NCBI RefSeq assembly: GCF_030929595.1
Contig: NZ_JAVFVR010000005.1
Location: 310,001-374,000 of the forward strand
DNA: 64,000 bases
Direction: 5' to 3'
Origin: Flavobacterium sp. LHD-85
Lineage (GTDB): Bacteria > Bacteroidota > Bacteroidia > Flavobacteriales > Flavobacteriaceae
The notes below the pieces were generated by a model. It worked only from the letters and a program-made list of their open reading frames with translations. It ran no database searches and was not told the origin of the DNA. Position 1 is the first letter of the stretch. Each line of letters opens with the position of its first letter. Shown piece by piece: positions 30,741-39,268 of the stretch. The position numbers were made by a program, and so were the translations under genes.

Positions 30741-33230
30741 TTAATCTAATGCATTTAAAATCTTCAAACCAAACACAACGCCATTTTGCTGAATTCCTCC
30801 TTGATAAGAATGGACATAATCTACTCGAAATAGTTTAAATTTTCCGAAACCTAAATTGTCTAAACCAATTGTAAATTCAGAGTATGGTTTTTTGTCTGGA
30901 ATCGCTAAAGCATGAAAACCGATATTCATTGTTGATTTTAAAAGATTCAATAACGGAATTTTATTCATGATAAAACCAGTGTCGTTGTATTCTGTATGCA
31001 TTTCAAAATAACTGTCGTTTGTGCTGTTAGAATAGTAAGGCATCATGTTGAAAACATTTAAATAGCGTTCGCTTGTTCCAATATGAGTTTGATTTCCGTT
31101 AAAATGTCTGTAATCGATAAATGAGATATTTTCAGCATTAAAGAATTTTCCGCCTCTAAAATTGGTTCCTAGAAGGCCTTTATTTCCAAGTGATAAATCA
31201 TATTGAACAGAAGCTCCAATTCGTTCGTATTCATACTTTTTTTCGCTTGCTGCGAATGCTTTTTCGAATGCAAGATAAACTGTGGGATATTTATCATCTT
31301 TAAAATTAAATCTTCCGTCTGGTCTTGAAATGTATTTGTTTCCAAAATTAATTCTTGTTGTTACGAGAGTTTTAAACAGATGATGCTGATCAAAAGCCGG
31401 AGTTGTAAAATCGTTTGGAGCCAAAGGATTATTAGAAGAATAAATATCATCTTTTTTAAAGAAAGAATAATCAGTTGTATTGAAAAGCGGTTTGCGCTGC
31501 TCGTAACCAATTTTTGCAGTAAGATTTATTCCGTTTGCAATATCTTGTCCGTAATTGATTTCAGCAAATTCTAAGTTGTACAGTTTCATATAGTTGTCTT
31601 TAAAAAATAAAGAACTTATAGAATTGATAAATTTGCTAATTGGTTCAGCGCTATTAAATTGGGCTGTTTTTACACCTCCAGAACCCCATATTGTAGCATA
31701 ATTTATTGTATTGAAACGATGGCTAAATTCACCAATTGCACGAAAACGTTCATCAGAAAAGCCATAATTAAAAGTAGTGCTTATTGAAGTGTTTGTTCCT
31801 TTTTCTTCATCCCATTTTCTAAAAGAAAAGCCTGAATCTAGATTAAAACCCTGTACGGTATTAAAACTTAGAGAAGCAATATTTAATAGACCTTTATAAT
31901 CAAAAGAATATTTCTTAAAAGTGTTTTTATAATCATAGCCCATTAAAACATCCCAAATCTTAAACTTATTGTTTTTGGCGTCAATAGAATCGGTGTATTT
32001 TTTTGATTTTCTAATGATTTGCAAACTGTCTTTTTTTGCATAATCACTGCTTTCTTCAATAGTTAGCGGAATCGGACGAATTTCATTCCAGAAAGCATCG
32101 TCTTTTTTATTCGCATTGAGGTCAAAAGCCACTAGTTCATTCCCGAAAGTTTTCTTGTCAAACGATGCTGGAAATTCATAATTCGAATATACATAATTGA
32201 AATTTCCAGAAAACTTTACGCCAAAAATACCCGCATTAAAAGAAAGCGTCTGTGCATTTTTAGACCAGATTTTATTTTTGGAATTATAGCTGAAACTCTG
32301 TTTTAAAGTCATGATTTCTGTAAACTCGTTTTTCATTCGATACCCCTTGATGTCTAAATCAATGGCATAAATCGCAAAACTGTCATCTACAATATAAATA
32401 TAACCTTCAAAAACAGGTTCTTTATCGCGCTTTGGAATTACTTTAATTTTATTAATCTGTTGATTGTTGTCGTCATAAAAAGTGCTTTCTAGTTTGTATT
32501 TGTAATAATTGAAAGCATTATCGGCGATAGGAGAGATGAGTTTTACATCAAAATCTAAAGTGTTGTCATAAAAATCATAAGTCGATAACGCAGCTGTGTT
32601 ATAGCTATAACCGCGATTGTTTCCTGAAATTTTAGAAGCGATGATTTTCTCTTTTAGTTTATCAGGTTTTTCAAAAGTAACTTTCGAAATAGTTTCAGAT
32701 AAATACAAAATTCCTGTTCCAGTCGAATCTAAGTTTGAAGCCATGTCATCACCTAGATCTACTTTTTTGCCGAGAATTTTTTTAGGAAGATCTTTGACTT
32801 TAAACATTCCTTTAGAATAAAAATCGGCTGTATATCTTTCGGTTTTATCTGAGTTTTCTTTTTTATGAGCTATTGCACTTTTTATAATAGCATTAGCAGG
32901 ATTGTTTTTAGGGTCAATGATAACTTCATTTAAAGCGAAACTTTCTTCTTGAAGTTTAACATCTAAATTAACTGTTTTTGTTGCCGCGAGAACAGTAATT
33001 TTTTGAGTTTTATAACCTAGATATTGAAAAATGATTTTATTTCCTCCAATTTCTTTTACGTTTAGCTGATATTTTCCCTGTTCATTTGTAGTGGTTCCAG
33101 CATAAGTGTTTTCTTCAAAAACCGATACAAAAGGAAGCGGATTTCCTTTGTCATCTGTTACAGTTCCTCTTATTTGAGCAAAATTGGAAAACGAAAAAAA
33201 TAGAAAGGCAAATAAAGTATAGTTTCTCAT
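30741..33230 (-). CDS. DUF5686/carboxypeptidase-regulatory-like outer-membrane protein
   Basis: An 829-residue secreted protein. After the signal peptide (MRNYTLFAFLFFSFSNFAQ) comes a carboxypeptidase-regulatory-like domain (about 20-95, IRGTVTDDKGNPLPFVSVFEENTYAGTTT) and then the DUF5686 region with many beta strands and a final barrel-like part ending in GLKILNALD. The architecture resembles TonB-receptor-like proteins without a plug. Members sit in the outer membrane of Bacteroidota; the function is not known. It has its own -7 element (33249-33256) and is not in an operon with aroQ. Confidence 0.85.
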   Translation of the reverse strand: MRNYTLFAFLFFSFSNFAQIRGTVTDDKGNPLPFVSVFEENTYAGTTTNEQGKYQLNVKEIGGNKIIFQYLGYKTQKITVLAATKTVNLDVKLQEESFALNEVIIDPKNNPANAIIKSAIAHKKENSDKTERYTADFYSKGMFKVKDLPKKILGKKVDLGDDMASNLDSTGTGILYLSETISKVTFEKPDKLKEKIIASKISGNNRGYSYNTAALSTYDFYDNTLDFDVKLISPIADNAFNYYKYKLESTFYDDNNQQINKIKVIPKRDKEPVFEGYIYIVDDSFAIYAIDLDIKGYRMKNEFTEIMTLKQSFSYNSKNKIWSKNAQTLSFNAGIFGVKFSGNFNYVYSNYEFPASFDKKTFGNELVAFDLNANKKDDAFWNEIRPIPLTIEESSDYAKKDSLQIIRKSKKYTDSIDAKNNKFKIWDVLMGYDYKNTFKKYSFDYKGLLNIASLSFNTVQGFNLDSGFSFRKWDEEKGTNTSISTTFNYGFSDERFRAIGEFSHRFNTINYATIWGSGGVKTAQFNSAEPISKFINSISSLFFKDNYMKLYNLEFAEINYGQDIANGINLTAKIGYEQRKPLFNTTDYSFFKKDDIYSSNNPLAPNDFTTPAFDQHHLFKTLVTTRINFGNKYISRPDGRFNFKDDKYPTVYLAFEKAFAASEKKYEYERIGASVQYDLSLGNKGLLGTNFRGGKFFNAENISFIDYRHFNGNQTHIGTSERYLNVFNMMPYYSNSTNDSYFEMHTEYNDTGFIMNKIPLLNLLKSTMNIGFHALAIPDKKPYSEFTIGLDNLGFGKFKLFRVDYVHSYQGGIQQNGVVFGLKILNALD

Positions 33231-33248
33231 ACAGGTGTGGTTATCCTA

Positions 33249-33256
33249 CAAAAATA
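33249..33256 (-). promoter_or_regulatory. -7 promoter element of the DUF5686 gene
   Basis: TATTTTTG on the minus strand, 18 bp before the ATG at 33230. Confidence 0.4.
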
Positions 33257-33316
33257 TAATAAGTTAAATCTGAGCTTATTAATAATTTGTTAAATTGAAT
33301 GAGAGGATTTGTCTAA

Positions 33317-33365
33317 CTGAACGAAGTCGAAGTTATTTATTTTAAAAGCCTTCGACTTCGCTCAG
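33317..33365. repeat. CTGA(A/G)CGAAGTCGAAG inverted repeat
   Basis: CTGAACGAAGTCGAAG (33317-33332) is mirrored by CTTCGACTTCGCTCAG (33350-33365) with one mismatch, forming a 16-bp hairpin with a 17-base AT-rich loop. It stands behind the aroQ stop and could act as a terminator or mRNA stabiliser. I know the type as a common intergenic repeat in Bacteroidota. Confidence 0.7.
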
Positions 33366-33377
33366 TATAACATTATG

Positions 33378-33791
33378 CTATAAAAAAGACTGAATAGCCA
33401 ATTCGTAACTTTTTAGGCCGAAGCCTAGAATAACGCCTTTTGCGTTTCCAGATAAATAAGATTGATGTCTAAAGCTCTCACGTGCATAAGTATTTGAAAT
33501 ATGAACTTCAATTACTGGAGTTGTAACCGCTTTCATGGCATCACCCAAGCCAATAGAAGTGTGGGTATACGCACCGGCATTCAGAATAATTCCATCAAAT
33601 GAAAAACCAACTTCTTGAATTTTACCAATCAGTTCGCCTTCAATATTACTTTGATAATAAGAAAGTTCAATGTTTGGGAATTTTTGTTTCAACGTTTCAA
33701 AATAATCTTCAAAAGTTTGGCTTCCGTAAACTTCTGGTTCGCGTTTTCCTAAAAGATTCAAGTTCGGTCCGTTGATAATGCAGATTTTCAT
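33378..33791 (-). CDS. aroQ: Type II 3-dehydroquinate dehydratase
   Basis: A 137-residue enzyme of the shikimate pathway that removes water from 3-dehydroquinate through an enolate. Marks are GPNLNLLGKREPEVYG (8-23, Arg and catalytic Tyr22), ILNAGAYTHTSI (69-80), VIEVHISN (93-100 with the catalytic His) and the ARESFRHQSYLSG loop. It is at the short end of the family (145-150). It is divergent from the xerD direction; in this window six barrel genes lie between aroQ and xerD. Confidence 0.95.
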   Translation of the reverse strand: MKICIINGPNLNLLGKREPEVYGSQTFEDYFETLKQKFPNIELSYYQSNIEGELIGKIQEVGFSFDGIILNAGAYTHTSIGLGDAMKAVTTPVIEVHISNTYARESFRHQSYLSGNAKGVILGFGLKSYELAIQSFL

Positions 33792-33861
33792 ATGTATTTT
33801 TTATTTTGAGATATGGGCATTGCTATTGATTTTTGCAATTGCCATTGAACTTTGTAAAAAT

Positions 33862-33895
33862 AAAAAAAACCGCACTAATAAATAGAGCGGTTTTT
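33862..33895 (-). terminator. Terminator of the reverse-strand barrel gene
   Basis: AAAAACCGC (33865-33873) pairs with GCGGTTTTT (33887-33895); the minus strand ends in a T run. Confidence 0.7.
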
Positions 33896-33918
33896 ATAAA
33901 AGTATGTGATATTCTTTT

Positions 33919-34479
33919 TTAGAACATATATCCAGCTGAAAGTTGGAATACAGAGTTTTTAAAATCAGCTTCTTCTGAAATTTCTGTTAAACCTATTCCG
34001 TAACGAGCTTGAACAAAAAGACCTCCAACAACTTTTAATCCTAAACCTGCGTTAAGAGAAAAGTCAAATGTTTTTGGATCTGCAGCATCAAATTCTTTTT
34101 TATTGCTAACAAGGAATGATGCCTGTGGACCAAGCTCTAAGCTTAAAGATTTAGTCATATAGATTTTTGCCATTACTGGAATAGCGATATATCCCATTTC
34201 ATTTTTAAATTCTGAAATAGCATTTTTATAAGTAGCTCCTTGTGTAGAATATAAAAGCTCTGGCTGAATTGAGAATTTTTCTAATAACTTAAGTTCTGCG
34301 ACAAGACCTGCGTGGTAACTTGTAATACCTTCTTTGTCAACAGAAATTCCTTCGAAGTCAGAACCTCCAGTTTGGTTAGCAAAGTTAACCCCTGCTTTAA
34401 CCCCGATTTGTACAAATTGTGCGTTTACTGCTGCTGATGTTGCTAGAAACAAAACAGCTGCTAAAAGTATTTTCTTCAT
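33919..34479 (-). CDS. Small outer-membrane beta-barrel protein, type A (PorT-like)
   Basis: A 186-residue exported protein: signal peptide ending AAVNAQ, then an eight-stranded-type barrel with IGVKAGVNFANQ, FSIQPELLYSTQGATY, MGYIAIPVMAKIYM, LELGPQASFLVS and a closing aromatic residue (SAGYMF). This pattern is the OMP_b-brl_2/PorT family. The same signature occurs in the plus-strand genes at 35538 and 37546, so they are paralogs. The role is unknown; such barrels are usually envelope or stress proteins without proven transport. A -7 box lies at 34525-34532. Confidence 0.85.
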   Translation of the reverse strand: MKKILLAAVLFLATSAAVNAQFVQIGVKAGVNFANQTGGSDFEGISVDKEGITSYHAGLVAELKLLEKFSIQPELLYSTQGATYKNAISEFKNEMGYIAIPVMAKIYMTKSLSLELGPQASFLVSNKKEFDAADPKTFDFSLNAGLGLKVVGGLFVQARYGIGLTEISEEADFKNSVFQLSAGYMF

Positions 34480-34524
34480 AAAAAGGTTTTTAAAAATTGG
34501 TGTTTTAAAATGTTATTTAAAGTT

Positions 34525-34532
34525 CAAAACTA
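34525..34532 (-). promoter_or_regulatory. -7 promoter element of the reverse-strand barrel gene
   Basis: TAGTTTTG on the minus strand, 46 bp before the ATG at 34479. The divergent barrel gene at 34770 has the same box sequence (34730-34737). Confidence 0.4.
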
Positions 34533-34729
34533 CATATTTAGCATTTTATTGCATTATAATTTGCATTAAATAATTACTAAAATTCCCACTCAAATTGATT
34601 TTTTATGTTCGAAAAACCTCTTTTCTTCTTTCAATGCTTTGATTTTCAATTGTTCAATACCGGTTTTATTTTTGTCTTATTTTAATACTTTTTAAACTTA
34701 TTGTGGAGTATGTTTTGTAAGTCTAATCT

Positions 34730-34737
34730 TAGTTTTG
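34730..34737 (+). promoter_or_regulatory. -7 promoter element of the 34770 barrel gene
   Basis: TAGTTTTG, 33 bp before the ATG. Confidence 0.4.
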
Positions 34738-34769
34738 TTGAATATTAATCAAATAATATTTAGAAAATT

Positions 34770-35333
34770 ATGAAAAAAATTGTTTTGGCTGCTATTGCAG
34801 TATTAGGCTTTACATTTGCTAATGCGCAAACGGGAGGATTTGCAAAAGGAGCTACATTTATTTCTGGAGCTTTGAATGTAAGTTCAGAAAAAACAGGTGA
34901 TGCTAAAAGTAGTGGTTTCACAATTGAGCCAAAAGTAGGTTATTTTGTTACCGAAAATATTGCGATTGGTGCAAAATTAGGATTTGGCTCAGACAAAGTA
35001 GGTGATGATAAAACAAACTCATTTACTGCGGGAGCTTTTGGTAGATACTATTTTACGCCTGCTTCTCAATTTTCAATCTATGGACAAGCTGGTCTTGATT
35101 TTACAAATTATAAACATAAACCGGGTGATTTTAAATCAAACGAGATTGGAGCAAACGTTGGTTTAGGTTTGAGCTATTTCCTATCTAATCATTTTGCAAT
35201 TGAAGCTACTTGGCTTGGTTTAGGATACAGCGTAAATAACAATGGAGGGCACGGAGCCGAAAAAACTAATTCTTTTGGTTTTGGTACAGACTTAAGAGAT
35301 GTAAGTTTCGGAGTTGTTTATAAATTCAAATAA
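34770..35333 (+). CDS. Small outer-membrane beta-barrel protein, type C
   Basis: A 187-residue exported protein with the signal peptide MKKIVLAAIAVLGFTFANAQ, nearly the same as those of the following genes. The barrel has VGYFVTENIAIGAKLGFGSD, AFGRYYFTPASQFSIYGQAG and the terminal FGVVYKFK. It matches OMP_b-brl-like families and is somewhat different from its type A and B neighbours. The function is not known. It is the first of five plus-strand barrel genes that each have a separate promoter and terminator. Confidence 0.83.
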   Translation: MKKIVLAAIAVLGFTFANAQTGGFAKGATFISGALNVSSEKTGDAKSSGFTIEPKVGYFVTENIAIGAKLGFGSDKVGDDKTNSFTAGAFGRYYFTPASQFSIYGQAGLDFTNYKHKPGDFKSNEIGANVGLGLSYFLSNHFAIEATWLGLGYSVNNNGGHGAEKTNSFGFGTDLRDVSFGVVYKFK

Positions 35334-35354
35334 AAAACATTTAGTTAGTTTTTT

Positions 35355-35391
35355 AAAGGCCTTTCCTTAATTTTTAAGAAAGGTCTTTTTT
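35355..35391 (+). terminator. Terminator of the 34770 barrel gene
   Basis: AAAGGCCTTTCCTTAA pairs with TTAAGAAAGGTCTTT with a bulge, followed by T. Confidence 0.65.
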
Positions 35392-35499
35392 ATGCTGAAA
35401 ACTCTAATTTTTAAATGGCTTAATTTAAAATTAACAATTAGCGTGGTAGTTACTATTTTATTTGTTAAATTCCTAATATACATTTATGAAGAATATTTT

Positions 35500-35507
35500 T
35501 ATATTTG
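35500..35507 (+). promoter_or_regulatory. -7 promoter element of the 35538 barrel gene
   Basis: TATATTTG within AATATTTTTATATTTGACT. The same sequence context precedes the genes at 36264, 36897 and 37546. Confidence 0.5.
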
Positions 35508-35537
35508 ACTCATTAATTTAACCCAAAACAAATTAGA

Positions 35538-36119
35538 ATGAAAAAAATTATCTTATCTGCCATTGCAATTATGGCTTTTGCATTCGCAAATGCTCAGTCA
35601 ACAAGATTTGGAGTAAAAGGAGGTCTTAATATTTCAAATGTAGTTGGAGGAGATGTGGAAAATAATAAAACATTAGTAGGTTTTCATATTGGTGGTTTAG
35701 CCGAAATTCACGTAGTTGAAAAGTTCTTTATTCAGCCAGAGCTTTTATTCTCTGCTCAAGGAGCTAAATTCGATGGGCCTTTTGGAACTGATGGAGACTT
35801 AAAATTGAATTATTTAAATATTCCAGTATTAGCAAAGTATTACATTGTTGATAATAAATTTAGCGTAGAGGCAGGTCCTCAACTTGGTATTTTATTGTCT
35901 TCTAAATTAGATGGTGAAGATTTTAAGGATTATACAAGGTCAACAGACTTAGGCTTTAATTTAGGAGCTGGTTATAATTTTACAGATAATTTTTCTGTAG
36001 GTCTTCGTTACACTATTGGTTTATCTCCTATTACGGATAATGATATTGATGATTCAGAGGAATATTATGATAGTGCAAAAAATAGCAACTTGCAACTTTC
36101 TTTAGCATATAAATTCTAA
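35538..36119 (+). CDS. Small outer-membrane beta-barrel protein, type A
   Basis: A 193-residue exported barrel: signal peptide MKKIILSAIAIMAFAFANAQ, then RFGVKGGLNISN, FFIQPELLFSAQGAKF, LNYLNIPVLAKYY, SVEAGPQLGILLS and the closing LQLSLAYKF. It shares each of these blocks with the genes at 33919 and 37546. Its acidic loop near the C terminus (DNDIDDSEEYYD) might bind cations at the cell surface. The function is unknown. Confidence 0.85.
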   Translation: MKKIILSAIAIMAFAFANAQSTRFGVKGGLNISNVVGGDVENNKTLVGFHIGGLAEIHVVEKFFIQPELLFSAQGAKFDGPFGTDGDLKLNYLNIPVLAKYYIVDNKFSVEAGPQLGILLSSKLDGEDFKDYTRSTDLGFNLGAGYNFTDNFSVGLRYTIGLSPITDNDIDDSEEYYDSAKNSNLQLSLAYKF

Positions 36120-36148
36120 TTTATAAATTTATTTTTATAAATATTTCC

Positions 36149-36179
36149 AAAAAGCCTTTCCCAACGGAAAGGCTTTTTT
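36149..36179 (+). terminator. Terminator of the 35538 barrel gene
   Basis: AAAAAGCCTTTCC (36149-36161) pairs perfectly with GGAAAGGCTTTTT (36166-36178). Confidence 0.8.
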
Positions 36180-36229
36180 ACTTATAGATTTTTGTCGCAA
36201 AATAAAACTATTTTATGTAAGTATATTTT

Positions 36230-36237
36230 TATATTTT
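36230..36237 (+). promoter_or_regulatory. -7-like promoter element of the 36264 barrel gene
   Basis: TATATTTT in the block GTATATTTTTATATTTTCG, a variant of the box used by the neighbours. Confidence 0.35.
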
Positions 36238-36263
36238 CGCGACAAATTTAATCTAGTATAAAA

Positions 36264-36758
36264 ATGAAAAGAATTCTTTTATCTGCGTTTGCATGTATGG
36301 TATTTGCATTTGTGAATGCTCAAGATAACCATTTTAAAGTAGGAGCTCACGTTGGTCTTCCAATTGGGAAATCGTATGATTTATTTGACATGAATTTAGG
36401 TGTCGATGCCGCTTATCTTTGGAGTATTAACGACAAATTTAGTGCGGGAGTAACAAGTGGCTATACAATGTATATTAGTAAAACATATATAGGACAGGCT
36501 GGAAGAATGAGTAGAAGTACAAATCAAGATTTTGTGCCAGTAGCGGGAACAGCGCAATATTCATTATCAGAGAATTGGTTTCTTGGTGCAGATTTAGGAT
36601 TTGCTGTTAATGTCTATGGAGATCTGGATCGAGGCATTTTATATCAGCCTAAGTTTGGTTATCAAACAAAAAAGATTGAATTGTTTGCAGCTTATAAAGG
36701 AATTGCAGATGAATATACGGTTTCTTCTCTGAATATTGGATTTAATTATAAGTTCTAA
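36264..36758 (+). CDS. Small outer-membrane beta-barrel protein, type B
   Basis: A 164-residue exported barrel with the signal peptide MKRILLSAFACMVFAFVNAQ. The body (HFKVGAHVGLPIG, NLGVDAAYLWSINDKFSAG, VPVAGTAQYSLSENWFLGADLGFA, ILYQPKFGYQTKKIELFAAYKGI, LNIGFNYKF) is closely matched by the next gene, so these two are recent tandem paralogs. Type B is shorter than type A and lacks the IQPELL block. The function is unknown. Confidence 0.85.
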   Translation: MKRILLSAFACMVFAFVNAQDNHFKVGAHVGLPIGKSYDLFDMNLGVDAAYLWSINDKFSAGVTSGYTMYISKTYIGQAGRMSRSTNQDFVPVAGTAQYSLSENWFLGADLGFAVNVYGDLDRGILYQPKFGYQTKKIELFAAYKGIADEYTVSSLNIGFNYKF

Positions 36759-36776
36759 AAATCTTAATTAGTACAT

Positions 36777-36808
36777 AACCTTCTAAAAAAAAATGGAAGG
36801 TTTTTTTT
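36777..36808 (+). terminator. Terminator of the 36264 barrel gene
   Basis: AACCTTC (36777-36783) pairs with GAAGGTT (36796-36802), followed by a T run. Confidence 0.65.
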
Positions 36809-36852
36809 ATGTAAATTTTTTCTATTAAATGTTTATTTGGTAAGTATATTTT

Positions 36853-36860
36853 TATATTTG
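36853..36860 (+). promoter_or_regulatory. -7 promoter element of the 36897 barrel gene
   Basis: TATATTTG in the block AGTATATTTTTATATTTGAT, which is almost identical before the genes at 36264 and 37546. Confidence 0.5.
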
Positions 36861-36896
36861 ATTAATTAATTCTAACTAAATAAAAGATCTTAAAGA

Positions 36897-37403
36897 ATGA
36901 AAAAAGTTATTTTATCTGCTCTTGCAGTTATGGCATTTGGTTTTGCAAATGCACAGGACGGACATTTTAAAGCAGGAGTTCATGCTGGTGTAGTTCTAGG
37001 TGATTTAAAAGATTCATACACCTCTAATTTTGGTGTTGATGTGGCATATCTATGGAATGTTGCCGATAAATTTAGTGTCGGGGCAACAAGTGGTTATACC
37101 GTTTATATCCCGAAATCTTACAATTATAATGATATCTATGGCTCATATAGAGTAGAAAGTTCTGAAGCGGGTTTTATTCCAGTTGCAGGAACAGCACAAT
37201 ATTCAATAACTAATTATTTGTTTGTTGGAGCTGATTTAGGATATGCTATTTATGTAGGAAGTGGCAGCGGAGATGGAGGTATTTTGTATCAGCCAAAATT
37301 TGGTTACCAAAATAATAAAATCGAAGTATTTGCTTCTTATAAAGGAATATCTGATGATGCAACGTTATCTACTTTTAATATCGGATTTAATTACAAGTTC
37401 TAA
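36897..37403 (+). CDS. Small outer-membrane beta-barrel protein, type B
   Basis: A 168-residue exported barrel, tandem paralog of the 36264 gene: signal peptide MKKVILSALAVMAFGFANAQ, then HFKAGVHAGVVLG, NFGVDVAYLWNVADKFSVG, FIPVAGTAQYSITNYLFVGA, ILYQPKFGYQNNKIEVFASYKGI and FNIGFNYKF. The largest difference is in the surface loop around residues 75-95 (SYNYNDIYGSYRVESSE), as expected for exposed loops that diverge first. The function is unknown. Confidence 0.85.
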   Translation: MKKVILSALAVMAFGFANAQDGHFKAGVHAGVVLGDLKDSYTSNFGVDVAYLWNVADKFSVGATSGYTVYIPKSYNYNDIYGSYRVESSEAGFIPVAGTAQYSITNYLFVGADLGYAIYVGSGSGDGGILYQPKFGYQNNKIEVFASYKGISDDATLSTFNIGFNYKF

Positions 37404-37424
37404 AAAAAATCTTAACTAATGAAT

Positions 37425-37456
37425 AACCTTCCAAAAAAATCAGGAAGGTTTTTTTT
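37425..37456 (+). terminator. Terminator of the 36897 barrel gene
   Basis: AACCTTCC (37425-37432) pairs with GGAAGGTT (37443-37450), then a T run. It is nearly the same hairpin as behind the preceding paralog. Confidence 0.7.
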
Positions 37457-37500
37457 ATGTGAATTTTTCAGATTAAATATTTATTTAGTAGGTAAATTTT

Positions 37501-37508
37501 TATATTTG
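37501..37508 (+). promoter_or_regulatory. -7 promoter element of the 37546 barrel gene
   Basis: TATATTTG, 37 bp before the ATG, in the shared upstream block. Confidence 0.5.
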
Positions 37509-37545
37509 GTTAATTAATCTAACTTAACAAAAAGATCTTTAAAGA

Positions 37546-38127
37546 ATGAAAAAAGTTATTTTATCTGGTCTTGTACTTATGATATTTGGTTTTGCGAATG
37601 CCCAAGGAACTGGGAGTAGATTTGGAATCAAAGGAGGTGTTAATTTTCCAAATAGTTCTAGTGATTTTCATGAAAATGAAAATTTAATAGGGTATCAGGC
37701 TGGCATTTTTTCGGAAATTAAAACAGATGAAAGATTTGGTATTCAGCCAGAACTGCTATATTCAACTCACGGATTGAAAAATAAATTTGTAAAGGACGGT
37801 ATAGCCTACGATCATAAGGTTGATATGAGCTATTTAAATTTGCCTATTTTGGCTAAATATTTTGTCACTCAGGGATTAAGCGTTCAGGCAGGTCCTAAAA
37901 TTGGTTTTTTAATGCATGCTGAAGAAAATGGTATAAATATTACAGATCATGTTAAAACTATCGATTTTGGTTTGGACTTTGGTATTGGTTATAATTTTCT
38001 TGAGGTTTGTTCGGTAGATCTTCGCTATAGCTTAGGTTTGTCAAATGCCCTGGATTTTCATGTTGGAGATGATAATTATAAAATTAAAAATAGTCTATTT
38101 TCTTTGGCTGTGGGATATAAATTATAA
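37546..38127 (+). CDS. Small outer-membrane beta-barrel protein, type A
   Basis: A 193-residue exported barrel: signal peptide MKKVILSGLVLMIFGFANAQ, then RFGIKGGVNFPNS, RFGIQPELLYSTHGLKN, MSYLNLPILAKYFV, SVQAGPKIGFLMHAEENG and LFSLAVGYKL. The signal peptide and upstream DNA are closest to the type B gene at 36897 while the barrel is type A, so the flanking DNA and the coding body may have different histories. The function is unknown. Confidence 0.85.
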   Translation: MKKVILSGLVLMIFGFANAQGTGSRFGIKGGVNFPNSSSDFHENENLIGYQAGIFSEIKTDERFGIQPELLYSTHGLKNKFVKDGIAYDHKVDMSYLNLPILAKYFVTQGLSVQAGPKIGFLMHAEENGINITDHVKTIDFGLDFGIGYNFLEVCSVDLRYSLGLSNALDFHVGDDNYKIKNSLFSLAVGYKL

Positions 38128-38133
38128 TATTTA

Positions 38134-38170
38134 GATAAAAAAACTTTCTCTTTGAGAAAGTTTTTTTATC
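38134..38170 (+). terminator. Terminator of the last barrel gene
   Basis: Perfect 17-bp arms (38134-38150 with 38154-38170) around a 3-base loop, with GATAAAAAAACTTTCTC as left arm. Confidence 0.85.
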
Positions 38171-38217
38171 GCGTTGTATGGGACATTTTTATGTTTAAAA
38201 ATGTTTACTTTGTAAAT

Positions 38218-39114
38218 ATGAATTGGAGCAGATATATAAAAGATTATCAGTCGTACTTGAGGATTGAAAGGGGTTTGTCTAAAAATACAATAGAAAACTA
38301 CGGCTTTGACATTGAGCGTTTATGTCTTTTTCTGGAAATTAATCAGATTGATGTTTCTCCAATAAAAATTTCTGATGAAACACTGCAGCAGTTTATTTAT
38401 ACTGTGGCCAAAGAAGTAAATCCAAGATCGCAGGCGAGGATTATTTCTGGGCTTAAAAGTTTCTTTAATTATCTGGTTTTTGAAGATTATAGAAATGATA
38501 ATCCTTTAGAATTAATCGAAGCGCCAAAAACAGGCCGTAAATTACCCGATACTTTATCGCTAGAAGAAATTGATCGCTTGATTGAAACCATCGATTTAAG
38601 CACCAATGAAGGCGAACGAAACCGTGCGATGCTTGAAACGCTATATGGTTGCGGATTACGTGTTTCTGAATTAATTTCGCTTAAAATTTCAGACCTTTTT
38701 TTTGACGAAGGTTTTATTAAAATTACTGGTAAAGGAAACAAAGAAAGATTTGTTCCTATAGGATCATTAACGCAAAAATATATTGACATTTACCGGAATG
38801 CTGTTCGTTCTGGTCTTAATGTTAAAAAGGGAGCGGAAGATACTTTATTCTTAAACCGAAGAGGAAATCAGTTAACTCGTGCCATGGTTTTTACAATCAT
38901 TAAAGATCTTGCTCAAAAAATGGGACTCAAAAAGAGCATAAGCCCACATACATTAAGACATTCTTTTGCGACACATTTGCTTGAAAATGGCGCAGACTTG
39001 AGATCAATTCAGTTAATGTTGGGACATGAATCTATTACCACAACAGAAATTTATGTGCATTTGGATCGCCGTTTTCTAAAAGAAGTAATGCATAGTTTTC
39101 ATCCCAGAAAATAA
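38218..39114 (+). CDS. xerD: Site-specific tyrosine recombinase XerD
   Basis: I chose the ATG at 38218 (298 residues, MNWSRYIKDYQSYLRIERGLSKNT), since the longer frame starts inside the upstream terminator. The SAM-like core-binding domain is residues 1-100; the catalytic domain holds Arg148 (GLRVSEL), Lys172, His244 and Arg247 (HTLRHSFATHLL), His270 (LGH) and the nucleophile Tyr279 (TEIYVHL). The length equals E. coli XerD. It resolves chromosome dimers at dif together with a partner recombinase. It is not part of a visible mobile element. Confidence 0.93.
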   Translation: MNWSRYIKDYQSYLRIERGLSKNTIENYGFDIERLCLFLEINQIDVSPIKISDETLQQFIYTVAKEVNPRSQARIISGLKSFFNYLVFEDYRNDNPLELIEAPKTGRKLPDTLSLEEIDRLIETIDLSTNEGERNRAMLETLYGCGLRVSELISLKISDLFFDEGFIKITGKGNKERFVPIGSLTQKYIDIYRNAVRSGLNVKKGAEDTLFLNRRGNQLTRAMVFTIIKDLAQKMGLKKSISPHTLRHSFATHLLENGADLRSIQLMLGHESITTTEIYVHLDRRFLKEVMHSFHPRK

Positions 39115-39268
39115 TTTTTTACCGTATTGTGTGTTTTTTGTTTTGAAAATTTATATATTGTGTTAAAATTTTGTTTTAATTTGAATAAAAGGCACTGAAA
39201 CATTGTCGTTTGTTTTGCTTTTTCTGAATAAGTTCTCAATATCTTATTTACATAAAAAGAAGTAGTAT

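Noticed and set aside
33919..39114. An invertible region driven by the neighbouring recombinase.
   Set aside because: The recombinase is a normal XerD by length and motifs, and I see no inverted recombination sites around the barrel genes; the minus-strand gene is not a mirror copy.
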